Positions 53,818-63,283 of a DNA stretch of 64,000 nucleotides are shown one piece after another. Each line of letters begins with the position of its first letter. Positions within the stretch are counted from its first letter, which is position 1. Position numbers and translations under genes: made by a program. This stretch comes from Streptomyces sp. TBY4 (GTDB taxonomy: Bacteria; Actinomycetota; Actinomycetes; Streptomycetales; Streptomycetaceae), in contig NZ_JANAVF010000006.1 in assembly GCF_024213195.1 (NCBI RefSeq), forward strand, positions 186,001 through 250,000, in the 5' to 3' direction. The notes beneath the pieces are model-generated. The model was not told the origin of the DNA. It made no database searches and saw only the letters and a program-made list of their open reading frames with translations.

Positions 53818-54549
53818 ATGTCCATCATCGATATCGAAGCGCCGCTTCACACCGCCCACCGCGACAACCACACCCACCGTGACGTCAACGGCGGATGGCT
53901 GCGCCCGGCGGTCTTCGGCGCGATGGACGGACTGGTCTCCAACCTCGCGCTGATGACCGGTGTGGCCGGCGGCGCCGTCGCCCCGCACGTCATCGTGGTC
54001 ACCGGCCTGGCCGGCCTCGCCGCCGGCGCCTTCTCCATGGCGGCCGGCGAGTACACCTCGGTCGCCTCGCAGCGCGAGCTCGTCCTCGCCGAACTGGACA
54101 TAGAGCGCCAGCAGTTGCGCAAGCACCCCATCGACGAGATGGAGGAGCTGGCCGAGCTGTACGTATCGCGCGGCGTCGAGCCGGCGCTGGCCCGCGAGGT
54201 GGCCATGCAGCTCTCCCGCGACCCGGAGCAGGCGCTGGAGATCCACGCCCGCGAGGAGCTCGGCATCGACCCGGACGACCTGCCCTCGCCGATGGTCGCG
54301 GCCGTCTCCTCCTTCGGGTCGTTCGCGCTCGGCGCGCTGATCCCGCTGCTGCCGTACCTGCTCGGTGCGGTCACCCTGTGGCCCGCGGTCCTGCTGGCGC
54401 TGCTGGGCCTCTTCGCCTGCGGCGCGGTCGTCTCCCGGGTCACGGCCCGGTCCTGGTGGTACAGCGGGCTGCGTCAGCTGGTTCTGGGTGGCGCGGCCGC
54501 GGGTGTGACGTACATCCTGGGAACCTGGATCGGTGGAGCCGTAGGCTGA
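53818..54549 (+). CDS. VIT1/CCC1 family transporter
   Basis: The product has 243 residues with GGGGAGA upstream. A His-rich start (HTAHRDNHTHRD) precedes LRPAVFGAMDGLVSNLALMTGVAG. Five membrane segments follow. The cytoplasmic loop (~80-145, EYTSVASQRELVLAELDIER onward) corresponds to the metal-binding domain of VIT1. These transporters move Fe(II) or Mn(II). The gene is divergent from the ADPRH operon. Confidence 0.92.
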   Translation: MSIIDIEAPLHTAHRDNHTHRDVNGGWLRPAVFGAMDGLVSNLALMTGVAGGAVAPHVIVVTGLAGLAAGAFSMAAGEYTSVASQRELVLAELDIERQQLRKHPIDEMEELAELYVSRGVEPALAREVAMQLSRDPEQALEIHAREELGIDPDDLPSPMVAAVSSFGSFALGALIPLLPYLLGAVTLWPAVLLALLGLFACGAVVSRVTARSWWYSGLRQLVLGGAAAGVTYILGTWIGGAVG

Positions 54550-54595
54550 CCCGGCAGGGAGTGAGACACTATGCAGTACGCAACATAAGTAGTCA

Positions 54596-54622
54596 GTTAC
54601 TCGGCGGTTTCGATTCCGTATC
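54596..54622. promoter_or_regulatory. GlnR-like binding site upstream of gltB
   Basis: On the minus strand: GATAC-N6-GAAAC-N6-GTAAC. The Streptomyces GlnR box is GTNAC-N6-GAAAC repeated with six-base spacers. Fourteen of the 15 half-site positions agree if the N position is free. It lies about 250 bases before the gltB start in a 319-base gap with no other gene. Confidence 0.5.
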
Positions 54623-54798
54623 CGCCGGGCATCAGACCCTGGGCGCCGGGCAATGAGGCCCGCCCCGTGCCGGGACCTTCGTCCCGTGTCCCGATGGCAG
54701 GACACCTGCGAAAGTCCCCTCTTGTCTGCTCCGTGCAGTGTCCGCATGCTGGAATGACATATCCGCTTCTCGGGATTGTCGTCATCATGTAATCTGCA

Positions 54799-54808
54799 CG
54801 AAATTTCG
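54799..54808. promoter_or_regulatory. Palindrome in the gltB leader
   Basis: CGAAATTTCG, a perfect 10-bp palindrome flanked by CTGCA and CAG, lies 60 bases before the gltB start. It is notably AT-rich. A candidate operator. Confidence 0.3.
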
Positions 54809-54868
54809 CAGAGGGCCAACGTCGTCCCTCGGCTATGCACATATGCCACGACGACGACGGGAGAGCCG

Positions 54869-57800
54869 ATGCGTTCCGCATCCACGCACTCCGCGACCGG
54901 CCTCAGCAACACCGCCTGGTCGCCCATGGACGGTCGCCCCGCCCAGCAGGGCATGTACGACCCGCGCAACGAGCACGACGCCTGCGGCGTCGGCTTTGTG
55001 GCCAACCTCACCGGCGAGGCCAGCCACACGCTGGTCGAGCAGGCGCTGACCGTATTGCGGAACCTCGAGCACCGAGGCGCCACCGGCTCCGAGCCCGACT
55101 CGGGCGACGGCGCCGGCATCCTCTCCCAGGTCCCGGACGCGTTCCTGCGCGAGGTGGCCGGTTTCGACCTCCCCGAGGCCGGCGCGTACGCCGTCGGCAT
55201 CGCCTTCCTCCCCGCCGACGGCACCGCACAGGCCGTCGCCGTGGAGCAGATCGAGGCCATCGCCGCCGAGGAGAACCTCACGGTCCTCGGCTGGCGCGAG
55301 GTCCCGGTCACCCCCGACCTGCTCGGCAACGGCGCCCGCGCCACCATGCCGGCCTTCTCGCAGCTGTTCGTCAGCAACGGGACCTCGGGCATCGAGCTGG
55401 ACCGCAAGGCCTTCGTGCTGCGCAAGCGCGCCGAGCGCGAGACCGGGGTCTACTTCCCGTCGCTCTCCGCCCGCACCATCGTCTACAAGGGCATGCTGAC
55501 CACCGGCCAGCTGGAGCCCTTCTTCCCGGACCTCTCCGACCGCCGCTTCGCGTCCGCGATCGCCCTGGTCCACTCCCGGTTCTCGACGAACACCTTCCCG
55601 TCGTGGCCGCTGGCCCACCCGTACCGCTTCGTCGCGCACAACGGCGAGATCAACACGGTCAAGGGCAACCGGAACTGGATGCGGGCCCGCGAGTCCCAGC
55701 TGGCCTCCGGCCTCTTCGGCGAGGGCGCCCTCGAGCGCATCTTCCCGATCTGCACCCCGGACGCCTCCGACTCGGCCTCCTTCGACGAGGTCCTGGAGCT
55801 GCTCCACCTCGGCGGCCGGTCCCTGCCGCACAGCGTGCTGATGATGATCCCGGAGGCGTGGGAGAACCACACCTCCATGTCGCCGGCCCGCCGCGCGTTC
55901 TACAAGTACCACTCCACGCAGATGGAGCCGTGGGACGGCCCCGCCTGCGTCACCTTCACCGACGGCACCCAGGTCGGCGCGGTCCTCGACCGCAACGGTC
56001 TGCGCCCCGGCCGCTACTGGGTCACCGACGACGACTTCGTCGTGCTCTCCTCCGAGGTCGGCGTCCTGGACATCGACCCGGCCAAGGTCGTCAAGAAGGG
56101 CCGCCTGCAGCCCGGCAAGATGTTCCTCGTCGACACCGCCCAGAAGCGGATCATCGAAGACGACGAGATCAAGGACGCGCTGGCCGCCGAGCACCCGTAC
56201 GCCGAATGGCTGGAGACGGGCGAGATCGAGCTGACGGACCTGCCCGAGCGTGAGCACATCGTGCACACCCACGCCTCGGTCACCCGCCGCCAGCAGACCT
56301 TCGGCTACACCGAGGAAGAGCTCCGCGTCATCCTCGCGCCGATGGCCCGTACCGCCGGCGAGCCGCTCGGCTCCATGGGTACGGACTCCCCGATCGCGGC
56401 CCTGTCCGAGCGCCCCCGGCTGCTCTTCGACTACTTCACCCAGCTCTTCGCGCAGGTCACCAACCCGCCGCTGGACGCCATCCGCGAGGAGCTCGTCACC
56501 TCGCTGCTGTCCTCGCTCGGCCCGCAGGGCAACCTGCTGGAGCCGACCGCCGCGTCCTGCCGCAGCGTCACGCTGCCGTTCCCGGTGATCGACAACGACG
56601 AGCTGGCCAAGCTCATCCACGTCAACGCCGACGGCGACATGCCGGGCATGAAGGCCGCCACCCTCTCGGGCCTGTACCGGGTCTCCGGCGGCGGCGAGGC
56701 CCTGGCCGCCCGCCTGGCGGAGATCCGCGGCGAGGTCGACGCGGCCATCGAGAACGGCGCGCACCTGATCGTCCTCTCGGACCGTCACTCCGACGCCGAG
56801 CACGCGCCGATCCCCTCGCTGCTGCTCACCTCCGCCGTGCACCACCACCTCATCGCCACCAAGCAGCGCACCCAGGTGGGTCTGCTGGTCGAGGCCGGCG
56901 ATGTCCGCGAGGTCCACCACGTCGCGCTGCTCATCGGCTACGGCGCCGCCGCGGTCAACCCGTACCTCGCCATGGAGTCCGTCGAGGACCTGCTGAGCGC
57001 CGGTACCTTCCTGTCCGGCCTGGAGCCGGAGCAGGCCATCAAGAACCTGATCTACGCGCTCGGCAAGGGCGTCCTGAAGGTCATGTCCAAGATGGGCATC
57101 TCCACCGTCGCCTCCTACCGCGGCGCGCAGGTCTTCGAGGCCGTCGGCCTGAACGAGGAGTTCGTCGCGGCGTACTTCGAGGGCACCGCCACGAAGATCG
57201 GCGGCGCCGGCCTGGACGTCATCGCCAAGGAGGTGGCCGCGCGCCACGCCAAGGCGTACCCGGCCTCCGGCATCGCGGCCACGCACCGCGCGCTGGAGAT
57301 CGGCGGCGAGTACCAGTGGCGCCGCGAGGGCGAGCCGCACCTGTTCGACCCGGACACGGTCTTCCGCCTCCAGCACGCCACGCGCAACCGCCGGTACGAC
57401 ATCTTCAAGCAGTACACGGACCGGGTGAACGAGCAGTCCGAGCGCCTGATGACGCTCCGCGGCCTGTTCGGCTTCAAGACGGAGGACCGGCCCTCGATCT
57501 CCATCGACGAGGTCGAGTCGGTCGCCGACATCGTCAAGCGCTTCTCCACCGGCGCCATGTCGTACGGCTCCATCTCCAAGGAGGCGCACGAGACCCTCGC
57601 CATCGCCATGAACCAGCTGGGCGCCAAGTCCAACACCGGTGAGGGCGGCGAGGACCCGGACCGCCTGTACGACCCGGCGCGCCGCTCCTCCATCAAGCAG
57701 GTCGCCTCCGGCCGCTTCGGTGTCACGAGCGAGTACCTGGTCAACGCGGACGACATCCAGATCAAGATGGCGCAGGGTGCCAAGCCCGGCGAGGGCGGCC

Positions 57801-59467
57801 AGCTGCCCGGCCACAAGGTCTACCCGTGGGTCGCCAAGACCCGTCACTCCACCCCGGGTGTCGGTCTGATCTCCCCGCCGCCGCACCACGACATCTACTC
57901 CATCGAGGACCTGGCTCAGCTGATCCACGACCTCAAGAACGCCAACCCGGTCGCCCGCATCCACGTGAAGCTGGTCTCCGAGGTCGGCGTGGGTACGGTC
58001 GCGGCCGGTGTCTCCAAGGCCCACGCGGACGTCGTCCTCATCTCCGGCCACGACGGCGGTACGGGCGCCTCCCCGCTCACCTCGCTGAAGCACGCGGGCG
58101 GTCCCTGGGAGCTCGGCCTCGCCGAGACCCAGCAGACCCTGCTGCTCAACGGGCTGCGCGACCGCATCGTGGTCCAGACGGACGGCCAGCTCAAGACCGG
58201 CCGCGACGTCGTCATTGCCGCGCTGCTCGGCGCCGAGGAGTTCGGTTTCGCGACCGCGCCGCTCGTCGTCTCCGGCTGCGTCATGATGCGCGTCTGCCAC
58301 CTGGACACCTGCCCGGTCGGCATCGCCACCCAGAACCCGGTCCTGCGCGACCGTTTCTCCGGCAAGCCCGAGTTCGTCGTCAACTTCTTCGAGTTCATCG
58401 CGGAGGAGGTGCGCGAGCTCCTCGCCGAGCTGGGCTTCCGCACGATCGAGGAGGCCGTGGGCCACGCCGAGCTCCTCGACACCAGCAAGGCCGTCACGCA
58501 CTGGAAGGCGCAGGGTCTCGACCTGGAGCCGCTCTTCTACGTGCCGGAGCTGCCCGAGGGCGCGGTCCGCCACGCCCTGATCGAGCAGGACCACGGCCTG
58601 GAGAAGGCGCTCGACAACGAGCTCATCCGCCTCGCCGCGGACGCGCTGAACGCCGACTCGGCCGAGACCGCTCAGCCGGTCCGCGCCCAGGTCGCGATCC
58701 GCAACATCAACCGCACGGTCGGCACCATGCTCGGCCACGAGGTCACGAAGAAGTTCGGTGGCGCGGGCCTGCCCGACAACACCATCGACCTGACCTTCAC
58801 CGGCTCCGCCGGCCAGTCCTTCGGCGCCTTCCTGCCGAAGGGTGTGACCCTGCGCCTGGAGGGCGACGCCAACGACTACGTCGGCAAGGGCCTCTCCGGC
58901 GGCCGCGTCGTGGTCCGTCCCGACCGCGGCGCCGACCACCTGGCCGAGTACTCGACCATCGCGGGCAACACGATCGGCTACGGCGCCACCGGCGGCGAGC
59001 TGTTCCTGCGCGGCCGCACCGGCGAGCGCTTCTGCGTCCGCAACTCCGGCGCCCTGGTCGTCTCGGAGGGCGTGGGCGACCACGGCTGCGAGTACATGAC
59101 CGGCGGCACCGCGGTCGTCCTCGGCGAGACCGGCCGCAACTTCGCGGCGGGCATGTCGGGCGGCGTCGCGTACGTCGTCGACCTGAACCCGGACAACGTC
59201 AACGTCGGCAACACGGGCGCGGTCGAGGCCCTCTCCGACGCGGATGCCGAGTGGCTGCACGATGTGGTGCGCCGCCACGAGGAGGAGACCGGCTCCACCG
59301 TGGCCGCGAAGCTCCTGGCTGACTGGACCGCCTCGGCGGCCCGCTTCAGCAAGATCATCCCGACCACGTACAAGGCAGTGCTCGCCGCCAAGGACGCCGC
59401 CGAGCTGGCCGGACTCTCCGAGTCCGAGACCACCGAGAAGATGATGGAGGCGGCGACCAATGGCTGA
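54869..59467 (+). CDS. gltB: Glutamate synthase (NADPH) large subunit
   Basis: The product has 1532 residues from the ATG at 54869 (GGGAGAG upstream). A 38-residue propeptide precedes Cys39 (DACGVGFVAN), which becomes the N-terminal glutaminase nucleophile after processing. The Ntn domain (39-~430), central domain (~480-770), FMN-binding synthase domain (~860-1230; SPPPHHDIYSIEDLAQLI, GHDGGTGASPLTSLKHAG, the 3Fe-4S cysteines in CVMMRVCHLDTCPVGIA) and the C-terminal beta-helix (~1270-1490, Gly-rich) are in order. It makes two glutamates from glutamine and 2-oxoglutarate. Confidence 0.98.
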   Translation: MRSASTHSATGLSNTAWSPMDGRPAQQGMYDPRNEHDACGVGFVANLTGEASHTLVEQALTVLRNLEHRGATGSEPDSGDGAGILSQVPDAFLREVAGFDLPEAGAYAVGIAFLPADGTAQAVAVEQIEAIAAEENLTVLGWREVPVTPDLLGNGARATMPAFSQLFVSNGTSGIELDRKAFVLRKRAERETGVYFPSLSARTIVYKGMLTTGQLEPFFPDLSDRRFASAIALVHSRFSTNTFPSWPLAHPYRFVAHNGEINTVKGNRNWMRARESQLASGLFGEGALERIFPICTPDASDSASFDEVLELLHLGGRSLPHSVLMMIPEAWENHTSMSPARRAFYKYHSTQMEPWDGPACVTFTDGTQVGAVLDRNGLRPGRYWVTDDDFVVLSSEVGVLDIDPAKVVKKGRLQPGKMFLVDTAQKRIIEDDEIKDALAAEHPYAEWLETGEIELTDLPEREHIVHTHASVTRRQQTFGYTEEELRVILAPMARTAGEPLGSMGTDSPIAALSERPRLLFDYFTQLFAQVTNPPLDAIREELVTSLLSSLGPQGNLLEPTAASCRSVTLPFPVIDNDELAKLIHVNADGDMPGMKAATLSGLYRVSGGGEALAARLAEIRGEVDAAIENGAHLIVLSDRHSDAEHAPIPSLLLTSAVHHHLIATKQRTQVGLLVEAGDVREVHHVALLIGYGAAAVNPYLAMESVEDLLSAGTFLSGLEPEQAIKNLIYALGKGVLKVMSKMGISTVASYRGAQVFEAVGLNEEFVAAYFEGTATKIGGAGLDVIAKEVAARHAKAYPASGIAATHRALEIGGEYQWRREGEPHLFDPDTVFRLQHATRNRRYDIFKQYTDRVNEQSERLMTLRGLFGFKTEDRPSISIDEVESVADIVKRFSTGAMSYGSISKEAHETLAIAMNQLGAKSNTGEGGEDPDRLYDPARRSSIKQVASGRFGVTSEYLVNADDIQIKMAQGAKPGEGGQLPGHKVYPWVAKTRHSTPGVGLISPPPHHDIYSIEDLAQLIHDLKNANPVARIHVKLVSEVGVGTVAAGVSKAHADVVLISGHDGGTGASPLTSLKHAGGPWELGLAETQQTLLLNGLRDRIVVQTDGQLKTGRDVVIAALLGAEEFGFATAPLVVSGCVMMRVCHLDTCPVGIATQNPVLRDRFSGKPEFVVNFFEFIAEEVRELLAELGFRTIEEAVGHAELLDTSKAVTHWKAQGLDLEPLFYVPELPEGAVRHALIEQDHGLEKALDNELIRLAADALNADSAETAQPVRAQVAIRNINRTVGTMLGHEVTKKFGGAGLPDNTIDLTFTGSAGQSFGAFLPKGVTLRLEGDANDYVGKGLSGGRVVVRPDRGADHLAEYSTIAGNTIGYGATGGELFLRGRTGERFCVRNSGALVVSEGVGDHGCEYMTGGTAVVLGETGRNFAAGMSGGVAYVVDLNPDNVNVGNTGAVEALSDADAEWLHDVVRRHEEETGSTVAAKLLADWTASAARFSKIIPTTYKAVLAAKDAAELAGLSESETTEKMMEAATNG

Positions 59468-60920
59468 CCCGAAGGGCTTCCTCACCACCCCCCGCGAGAC
59501 CGCCTGCTCCCGTCCCGTGGCCGAGCGCCTCAAGGACTGGAACGAGGTCTACGTTCCGGGGTCGCTGCTCCCGATCATCAGCAAGCAGGCCGGCCGCTGC
59601 ATGGACTGCGGCATCCCGTTCTGCCACAACGGCTGCCCGCTCGGGAACCTGATCCCCGAGTGGAACGACTTCGCGTACCGCGAGGACTGGACCGCCGCCT
59701 CCGAGCGCCTGCACGCCACGAACAACTTCCCGGAGTTCACGGGCCGCCTGTGCCCCGCTCCCTGCGAGTCGGCGTGCGTGCTCGGCATCAACCAGCCGGC
59801 CGTCACCATCAAGAACGTCGAAGTCTCGATCATCGACAAGGCGTGGGACAACGGCGACGTCACCCCGCAGGCGCCCGAGCGCCTGTCGGGCAAGACGGCC
59901 GCGGTCATCGGCTCCGGCCCGGCGGGTCTCGCCGCGGCCCAGCAGCTGACCCGGGCCGGCCACACCGTGGTCGTGTACGAGCGCGCCGACCGCATCGGCG
60001 GGCTGCTGCGCTACGGCATCCCCGAGTTCAAGATGGAGAAGGTGCACATCAACCGCCGCATCGAGCAGATGCGCGCGGAGGGCACCAAGTTCCGTACCGG
60101 CGTCGAGGTCGGCCGCGACATCACCGCCACCGACCTGCGCAAGCGGTTCGACGCGGTCGTCATCGCGGCGGGCGCCACCGTCTCCCGCGACCTCCCGGTC
60201 CCGGGCCGCGACCTCAAGGGCATCCACTTCGCGATGGAGTACCTCCCCCTCGCGAACAAGGTGCAGGAGGGCGACTTCATGGCGCCCCCCATCACGGCCG
60301 AGGGCAAGCACGTGGTCGTCATCGGCGGCGGCGACACCGGCGCGGACTGCGTGGGCACCGCCCACCGCCAGGGCGCGGCCTCGGTCACGCAGCTGGAGAT
60401 CATGCCGCGCCCGTCCGAGGACCGGCCGGCCGGCCAGCCCTGGCCGACCTTCCCCATGCTGTACAAGGTCACCTCTGCTCACGAGGAGGGCGGCGAGCGG
60501 ATCTACTCCGTCTCCACCACCCACTTCGAGGGTGACGAGGACGGCAACGTCCAGGCCCTCCACCTGGTCGAGGTCGCCTTCGAGGACGGCAAGCTCGTCC
60601 AGAAGCCCGGCACCGAGCGCGTCCTCCCCGCGCAGCTGGTCACCCTGGCGATGGGCTTCACCGGCACCGACCAGGAGAACGGCCTGGTCCAGCAGTTCGG
60701 CCTGGCGATGGACGCCCGCGGCAACATCGAGCGCGACGCCTCCTACGCGACCAACGTCGACGGCGTCTTCGTCGCCGGCGACGCCGGCCGCGGCCAGTCG
60801 CTGATCGTCTGGGCCATCGCGGAAGGCCGCTCGGCCGCCCGCGGTGTGGACCGCTTCCTGACCGGCACCAGCGCCCTCCCGTACCCGGTCAAGCCGACGG
60901 ACCGCTCGATCACCGTCTGA
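59460..60920 (+). CDS. gltD: Glutamate synthase (NADPH) small subunit
   Basis: The product has 486 residues, starting eight bases before the gltB stop. N-terminal Fe-S cysteine clusters (CMDCGIPFCHNGCPLGN, CPAPCESACVLG), the FAD-binding GSGPAGLAAAQQL with a following acidic residue, the NADPH-binding GGGDTGADCVGTAHR and the C-terminal VFVAGDAGRGQSL are present. It delivers electrons from NADPH to GltB. Confidence 0.98.
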   Translation: MADPKGFLTTPRETACSRPVAERLKDWNEVYVPGSLLPIISKQAGRCMDCGIPFCHNGCPLGNLIPEWNDFAYREDWTAASERLHATNNFPEFTGRLCPAPCESACVLGINQPAVTIKNVEVSIIDKAWDNGDVTPQAPERLSGKTAAVIGSGPAGLAAAQQLTRAGHTVVVYERADRIGGLLRYGIPEFKMEKVHINRRIEQMRAEGTKFRTGVEVGRDITATDLRKRFDAVVIAAGATVSRDLPVPGRDLKGIHFAMEYLPLANKVQEGDFMAPPITAEGKHVVVIGGGDTGADCVGTAHRQGAASVTQLEIMPRPSEDRPAGQPWPTFPMLYKVTSAHEEGGERIYSVSTTHFEGDEDGNVQALHLVEVAFEDGKLVQKPGTERVLPAQLVTLAMGFTGTDQENGLVQQFGLAMDARGNIERDASYATNVDGVFVAGDAGRGQSLIVWAIAEGRSAARGVDRFLTGTSALPYPVKPTDRSITV

Positions 60921-61002
60921 CCCTCCTCCCGAGGTCTCGCGGTACCCCCGGCCCCGGCCGGGACCCCTCATACGGTCCGTACAACGAAGTACGGCACTTG
61001 AC

Positions 61003-61044
61003 ACAACGCCCGCCACGTCCCCGACCAGGGGTGGCGGGCGTTGT
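61003..61044. terminator. Terminator after gltD
   Basis: ACAACGCCCGCCAC (61003-61016) pairs with 61031-61044. The loop also pairs (CCC/GGG), giving one long hairpin between the convergent gltD and CHAP-protein genes. Confidence 0.88.
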
Positions 61045-61060
61045 GGCGTTTCGGGGCGGG

Positions 61061-61114
61061 CTACTCGGCCCGAGGCGCGGTTGCTCCCGTTCCGGTCCAT
61101 CCGGTGTCGCTCAT
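61061..61114 (-). CDS. Possible 17-residue peptide downstream of the CHAP gene
   Basis: ATG at 61114 is preceded by a consensus AGGAGG at the right distance and reads MSDTGWTGTGATAPRAE, then TAG. It lies 26 bases after the CHAP gene on the same strand and before the shared terminator. Size and lack of comparison make it tentative. Confidence 0.3.
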   Translation of the reverse strand: MSDTGWTGTGATAPRAE

Positions 61115-61140
61115 GGCGCCTCCTGGGTGTCCGGGAGCCG

Positions 61141-61911
61141 TCAGAGGGGCTTGGGGGAGGTGTAGCCGACCACGTAGCGGGAGACCGCCGACTGCTTGGT
61201 GTTCTTGTAGTTGAGTTTCTCGCTGGAGTTTCCCTCCACCGAGAAGTAGGCCTTGTACCTGGTGCTGTAGGCGGTCAGCACGCCGACGTGGTCGATCACG
61301 CCGTCGCCGTTCCAGTCGTAGCTGACGGCGTCGCCCTTCTTGGGCACGTACGTGTTGGCCTCCACCTGGGCGCGGGTGTGCCAGGTGCCGTTGGCGCGGC
61401 CGTAGTCGCGGAAGGAGGCCGCCGCGGCGTTGAGGCCGGTCACCTTGGCGCCGCCCCAGTACCACGCGTACTTCGCGAAGTCGGAGCACCAGGCGCGGGA
61501 CTTCCAGTTCACGGTGGTCCAGGTCCTGGTGTCGCCGATGTTGACGTAGCCCTTGCTCTTGCCGCAGGTGGCACCGTTGGTGCCGGTGCGCGGGGCGTTC
61601 GTACCGTCGAAACGGCGGTTGCGGGGGTCGGTCCAGAAGCCGGTGTAGAAGTTGCAGTTGTTCTTGGCGTTGATTCCGTTGGCCGCGCCCTCGTACCTGC
61701 GCTTGCGCACCTCGGCGTTGTCGCTGGTGTACTGGCCGAGGGCCTGCGAGGCGATGCGGTCGCCGAGCGCGGCGGCCTGCGCCGGCCCCGCCATGGTGAG
61801 CTCGCCGAAGGTCAGGCCGGCCGTCAGGGCCAGGACGGCCGTCGCCTTGAGCGTGCGGCGGCGGCCCGGGACGGGGACGGCTGCCGGGGGTATCGGAGGG
61901 GGCGTTGTCAT
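61141..61911 (-). CDS. Exported CHAP-domain protein
   Basis: The product has 256 residues. Signal region with GRRRTLKATAVLALTAG, possibly Tat-type, and cleavage near PAQAA (47). CHAP/NlpC-like amidase domain: nucleophile C142 in RAWCSDFAKYAWYWGG, H208 in GDGVIDHVGVLTAY, and GDAVSYDWNGDG. Such domains cut peptide bonds in peptidoglycan. Four other cysteines (86, 116 and neighbours) may form disulfides. Confidence 0.85.
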   Translation of the reverse strand: MTTPPPIPPAAVPVPGRRRTLKATAVLALTAGLTFGELTMAGPAQAAALGDRIASQALGQYTSDNAEVRKRRYEGAANGINAKNNCNFYTGFWTDPRNRRFDGTNAPRTGTNGATCGKSKGYVNIGDTRTWTTVNWKSRAWCSDFAKYAWYWGGAKVTGLNAAAASFRDYGRANGTWHTRAQVEANTYVPKKGDAVSYDWNGDGVIDHVGVLTAYSTRYKAYFSVEGNSSEKLNYKNTKQSAVSRYVVGYTSPKPL

Positions 61912-62016
61912 GGCATGGCCTCACGAGTCGGATCGGATGGGAGTGGGGCGGGGCCGGGGCCGGTTGCCCGCCGACCGACCATCGGCCGGGCCGGGAAGTG
62001 GTGTCCAGCGATCTCC

Positions 62017-62029
62017 GTGTCCCGGACAC
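62017..62029. promoter_or_regulatory. Palindrome between the CHAP and XRE genes
   Basis: GTGTCCCGGACAC, a 13-bp perfect odd palindrome in the divergent promoter region, with further TGTCC half-sites about 15 bases to the left and 30 bases to the right. A candidate operator for the adjacent XRE regulator. Confidence 0.35.
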
Positions 62030-62127
62030 CGGACGGATGTCCGGGCTGGTCAGGAGGTTTGAGGTGAGCAACTGGGCCTGGAAGATGGCGAGTTCTGGCG
62101 TAGCTGGCGGGCCCCGGGCTGGAAACC

Positions 62128-63144
62128 ATGGGCACCATGGACACCACCGACGACCTGGAACCGGAAAGAGCCGACGACGCCACCGCGTTCATCGCGCTGC
62201 TCCGGGAGCTGAAGAGCCGTTCCGGACTGACCTACCGGCAGCTCGAACACCGCGCCGCAAGCCAGGGCGGGGTGCTGGCCCGCAGCACGCTCGCCGATGT
62301 ACTGGCGGGCAAGAAGCTTCCGCGCCCCGAACTCCTGGCCGACTTCGTACGGGCCTGCGGCGACGGCGCGCGGGCCGATGAGTGGCTCAGGGCCTGGAGC
62401 CGCATCGCGGCGCTGCCGCACACCGGTCCTCCCGACGGGGAGGCGGCGGGGGAGGAGGCCCCGCCGCCGGACGGGCCGCCCGCCCGGCCCGGCGGGCGTC
62501 GTCGCCGACGGGTCCTGCTGGCATCGGGGACCGCCGGGGTGCTGGCGGCAGCGGCCGTGGCCGCGGGGCTCGGTGCCTGGCCGGGGGGCGGGTCCGGCGA
62601 CGCGGCGAAGGCGGCCCTGCGGGAACCCCCTGCGACGCAGCTGCCCGTCGGCAGCGCCGTGTGGATCCAACCGGCCCTGGCACCGGGACTCTGCCTGAGC
62701 GACGGCGTCGTGCGGGACCACCGCTACGACTCCCTGGTGGCCGTACAGCGTCCGTGCGACGGGACCGCTCCGCAGCGCACGACCCTGGTGGACGCCGGCG
62801 CGGGTACGTACCGCATCCAGTGGTACCGGCCCGAGATGGGGCCCGGGTGCCTCCGGCTGCGCGGCCAGGGGGCGGGCGCCGAACTGCTGGAGCCGTGGGA
62901 CAAGTGCGATCTCGCCAGCCACTTCCGCTTCGAGCCCGCGCGGGCGGCGAAGGCGAGCGGCTACCGCATACGGGTCAACGAGCAGGGCTGTGTGGGAGTC
63001 AGGGGCGGTGGCGCCGAGCCGGGGACCGAGGCCGTGGTCGAACCGTGTGTGGAGGACGGCAGGCAGATCTTCACCGTGACCCCGGCGACCCCGGAGTCGA
63101 AGACCCCGGCCCCGGCGGCCTCCGCCGCGCCGGCCGCCTCGTAG
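62128..63144 (+). CDS. Membrane-anchored XRE-family regulator with beta-trefoil-like exterior
   Basis: The product has 338 residues from the ATG at 62128, or the ATG at 62137. HTH (~20-80): FIALLRELKSRSGLTYRQLE, then LARSTLADVLAGKKLPRPEL. Pro/Arg-rich linker, one membrane helix (~132-152), then an extracytoplasmic domain (~175-320) with three C/L-rich repeats (GLCLSDGVV, GCLRLRGQG, GCVGVRGGG) that look like a ricin-type beta-trefoil. It may sense a sugar or wall component. Divergent from the CHAP protein. Confidence 0.8.
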   Translation: MGTMDTTDDLEPERADDATAFIALLRELKSRSGLTYRQLEHRAASQGGVLARSTLADVLAGKKLPRPELLADFVRACGDGARADEWLRAWSRIAALPHTGPPDGEAAGEEAPPPDGPPARPGGRRRRRVLLASGTAGVLAAAAVAAGLGAWPGGGSGDAAKAALREPPATQLPVGSAVWIQPALAPGLCLSDGVVRDHRYDSLVAVQRPCDGTAPQRTTLVDAGAGTYRIQWYRPEMGPGCLRLRGQGAGAELLEPWDKCDLASHFRFEPARAAKASGYRIRVNEQGCVGVRGGGAEPGTEAVVEPCVEDGRQIFTVTPATPESKTPAPAASAAPAAS

Positions 63145-63283
63145 CCACGGTTCCGGCCGGGACCCCGGGCGGGCGGCGGACCGGGTGTGCCGGGCTGCGG
63201 GGTGGGTGGGGGCGGGTTATCAAGGGGGGAGGCGAGCCCGGGTGGTGTGGGGGTCGTCGGTCCCCGGCTGAGGAGTGCGTCCC

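Noticed and set aside
54833..59533. Very long open frame antisense to gltB (and a similar one antisense to dnaE, 14255-19408)
   Set aside because: Long antisense frames are a by-product of the GC-biased third positions. The translations are low-complexity and the sense strands encode complete known proteins.
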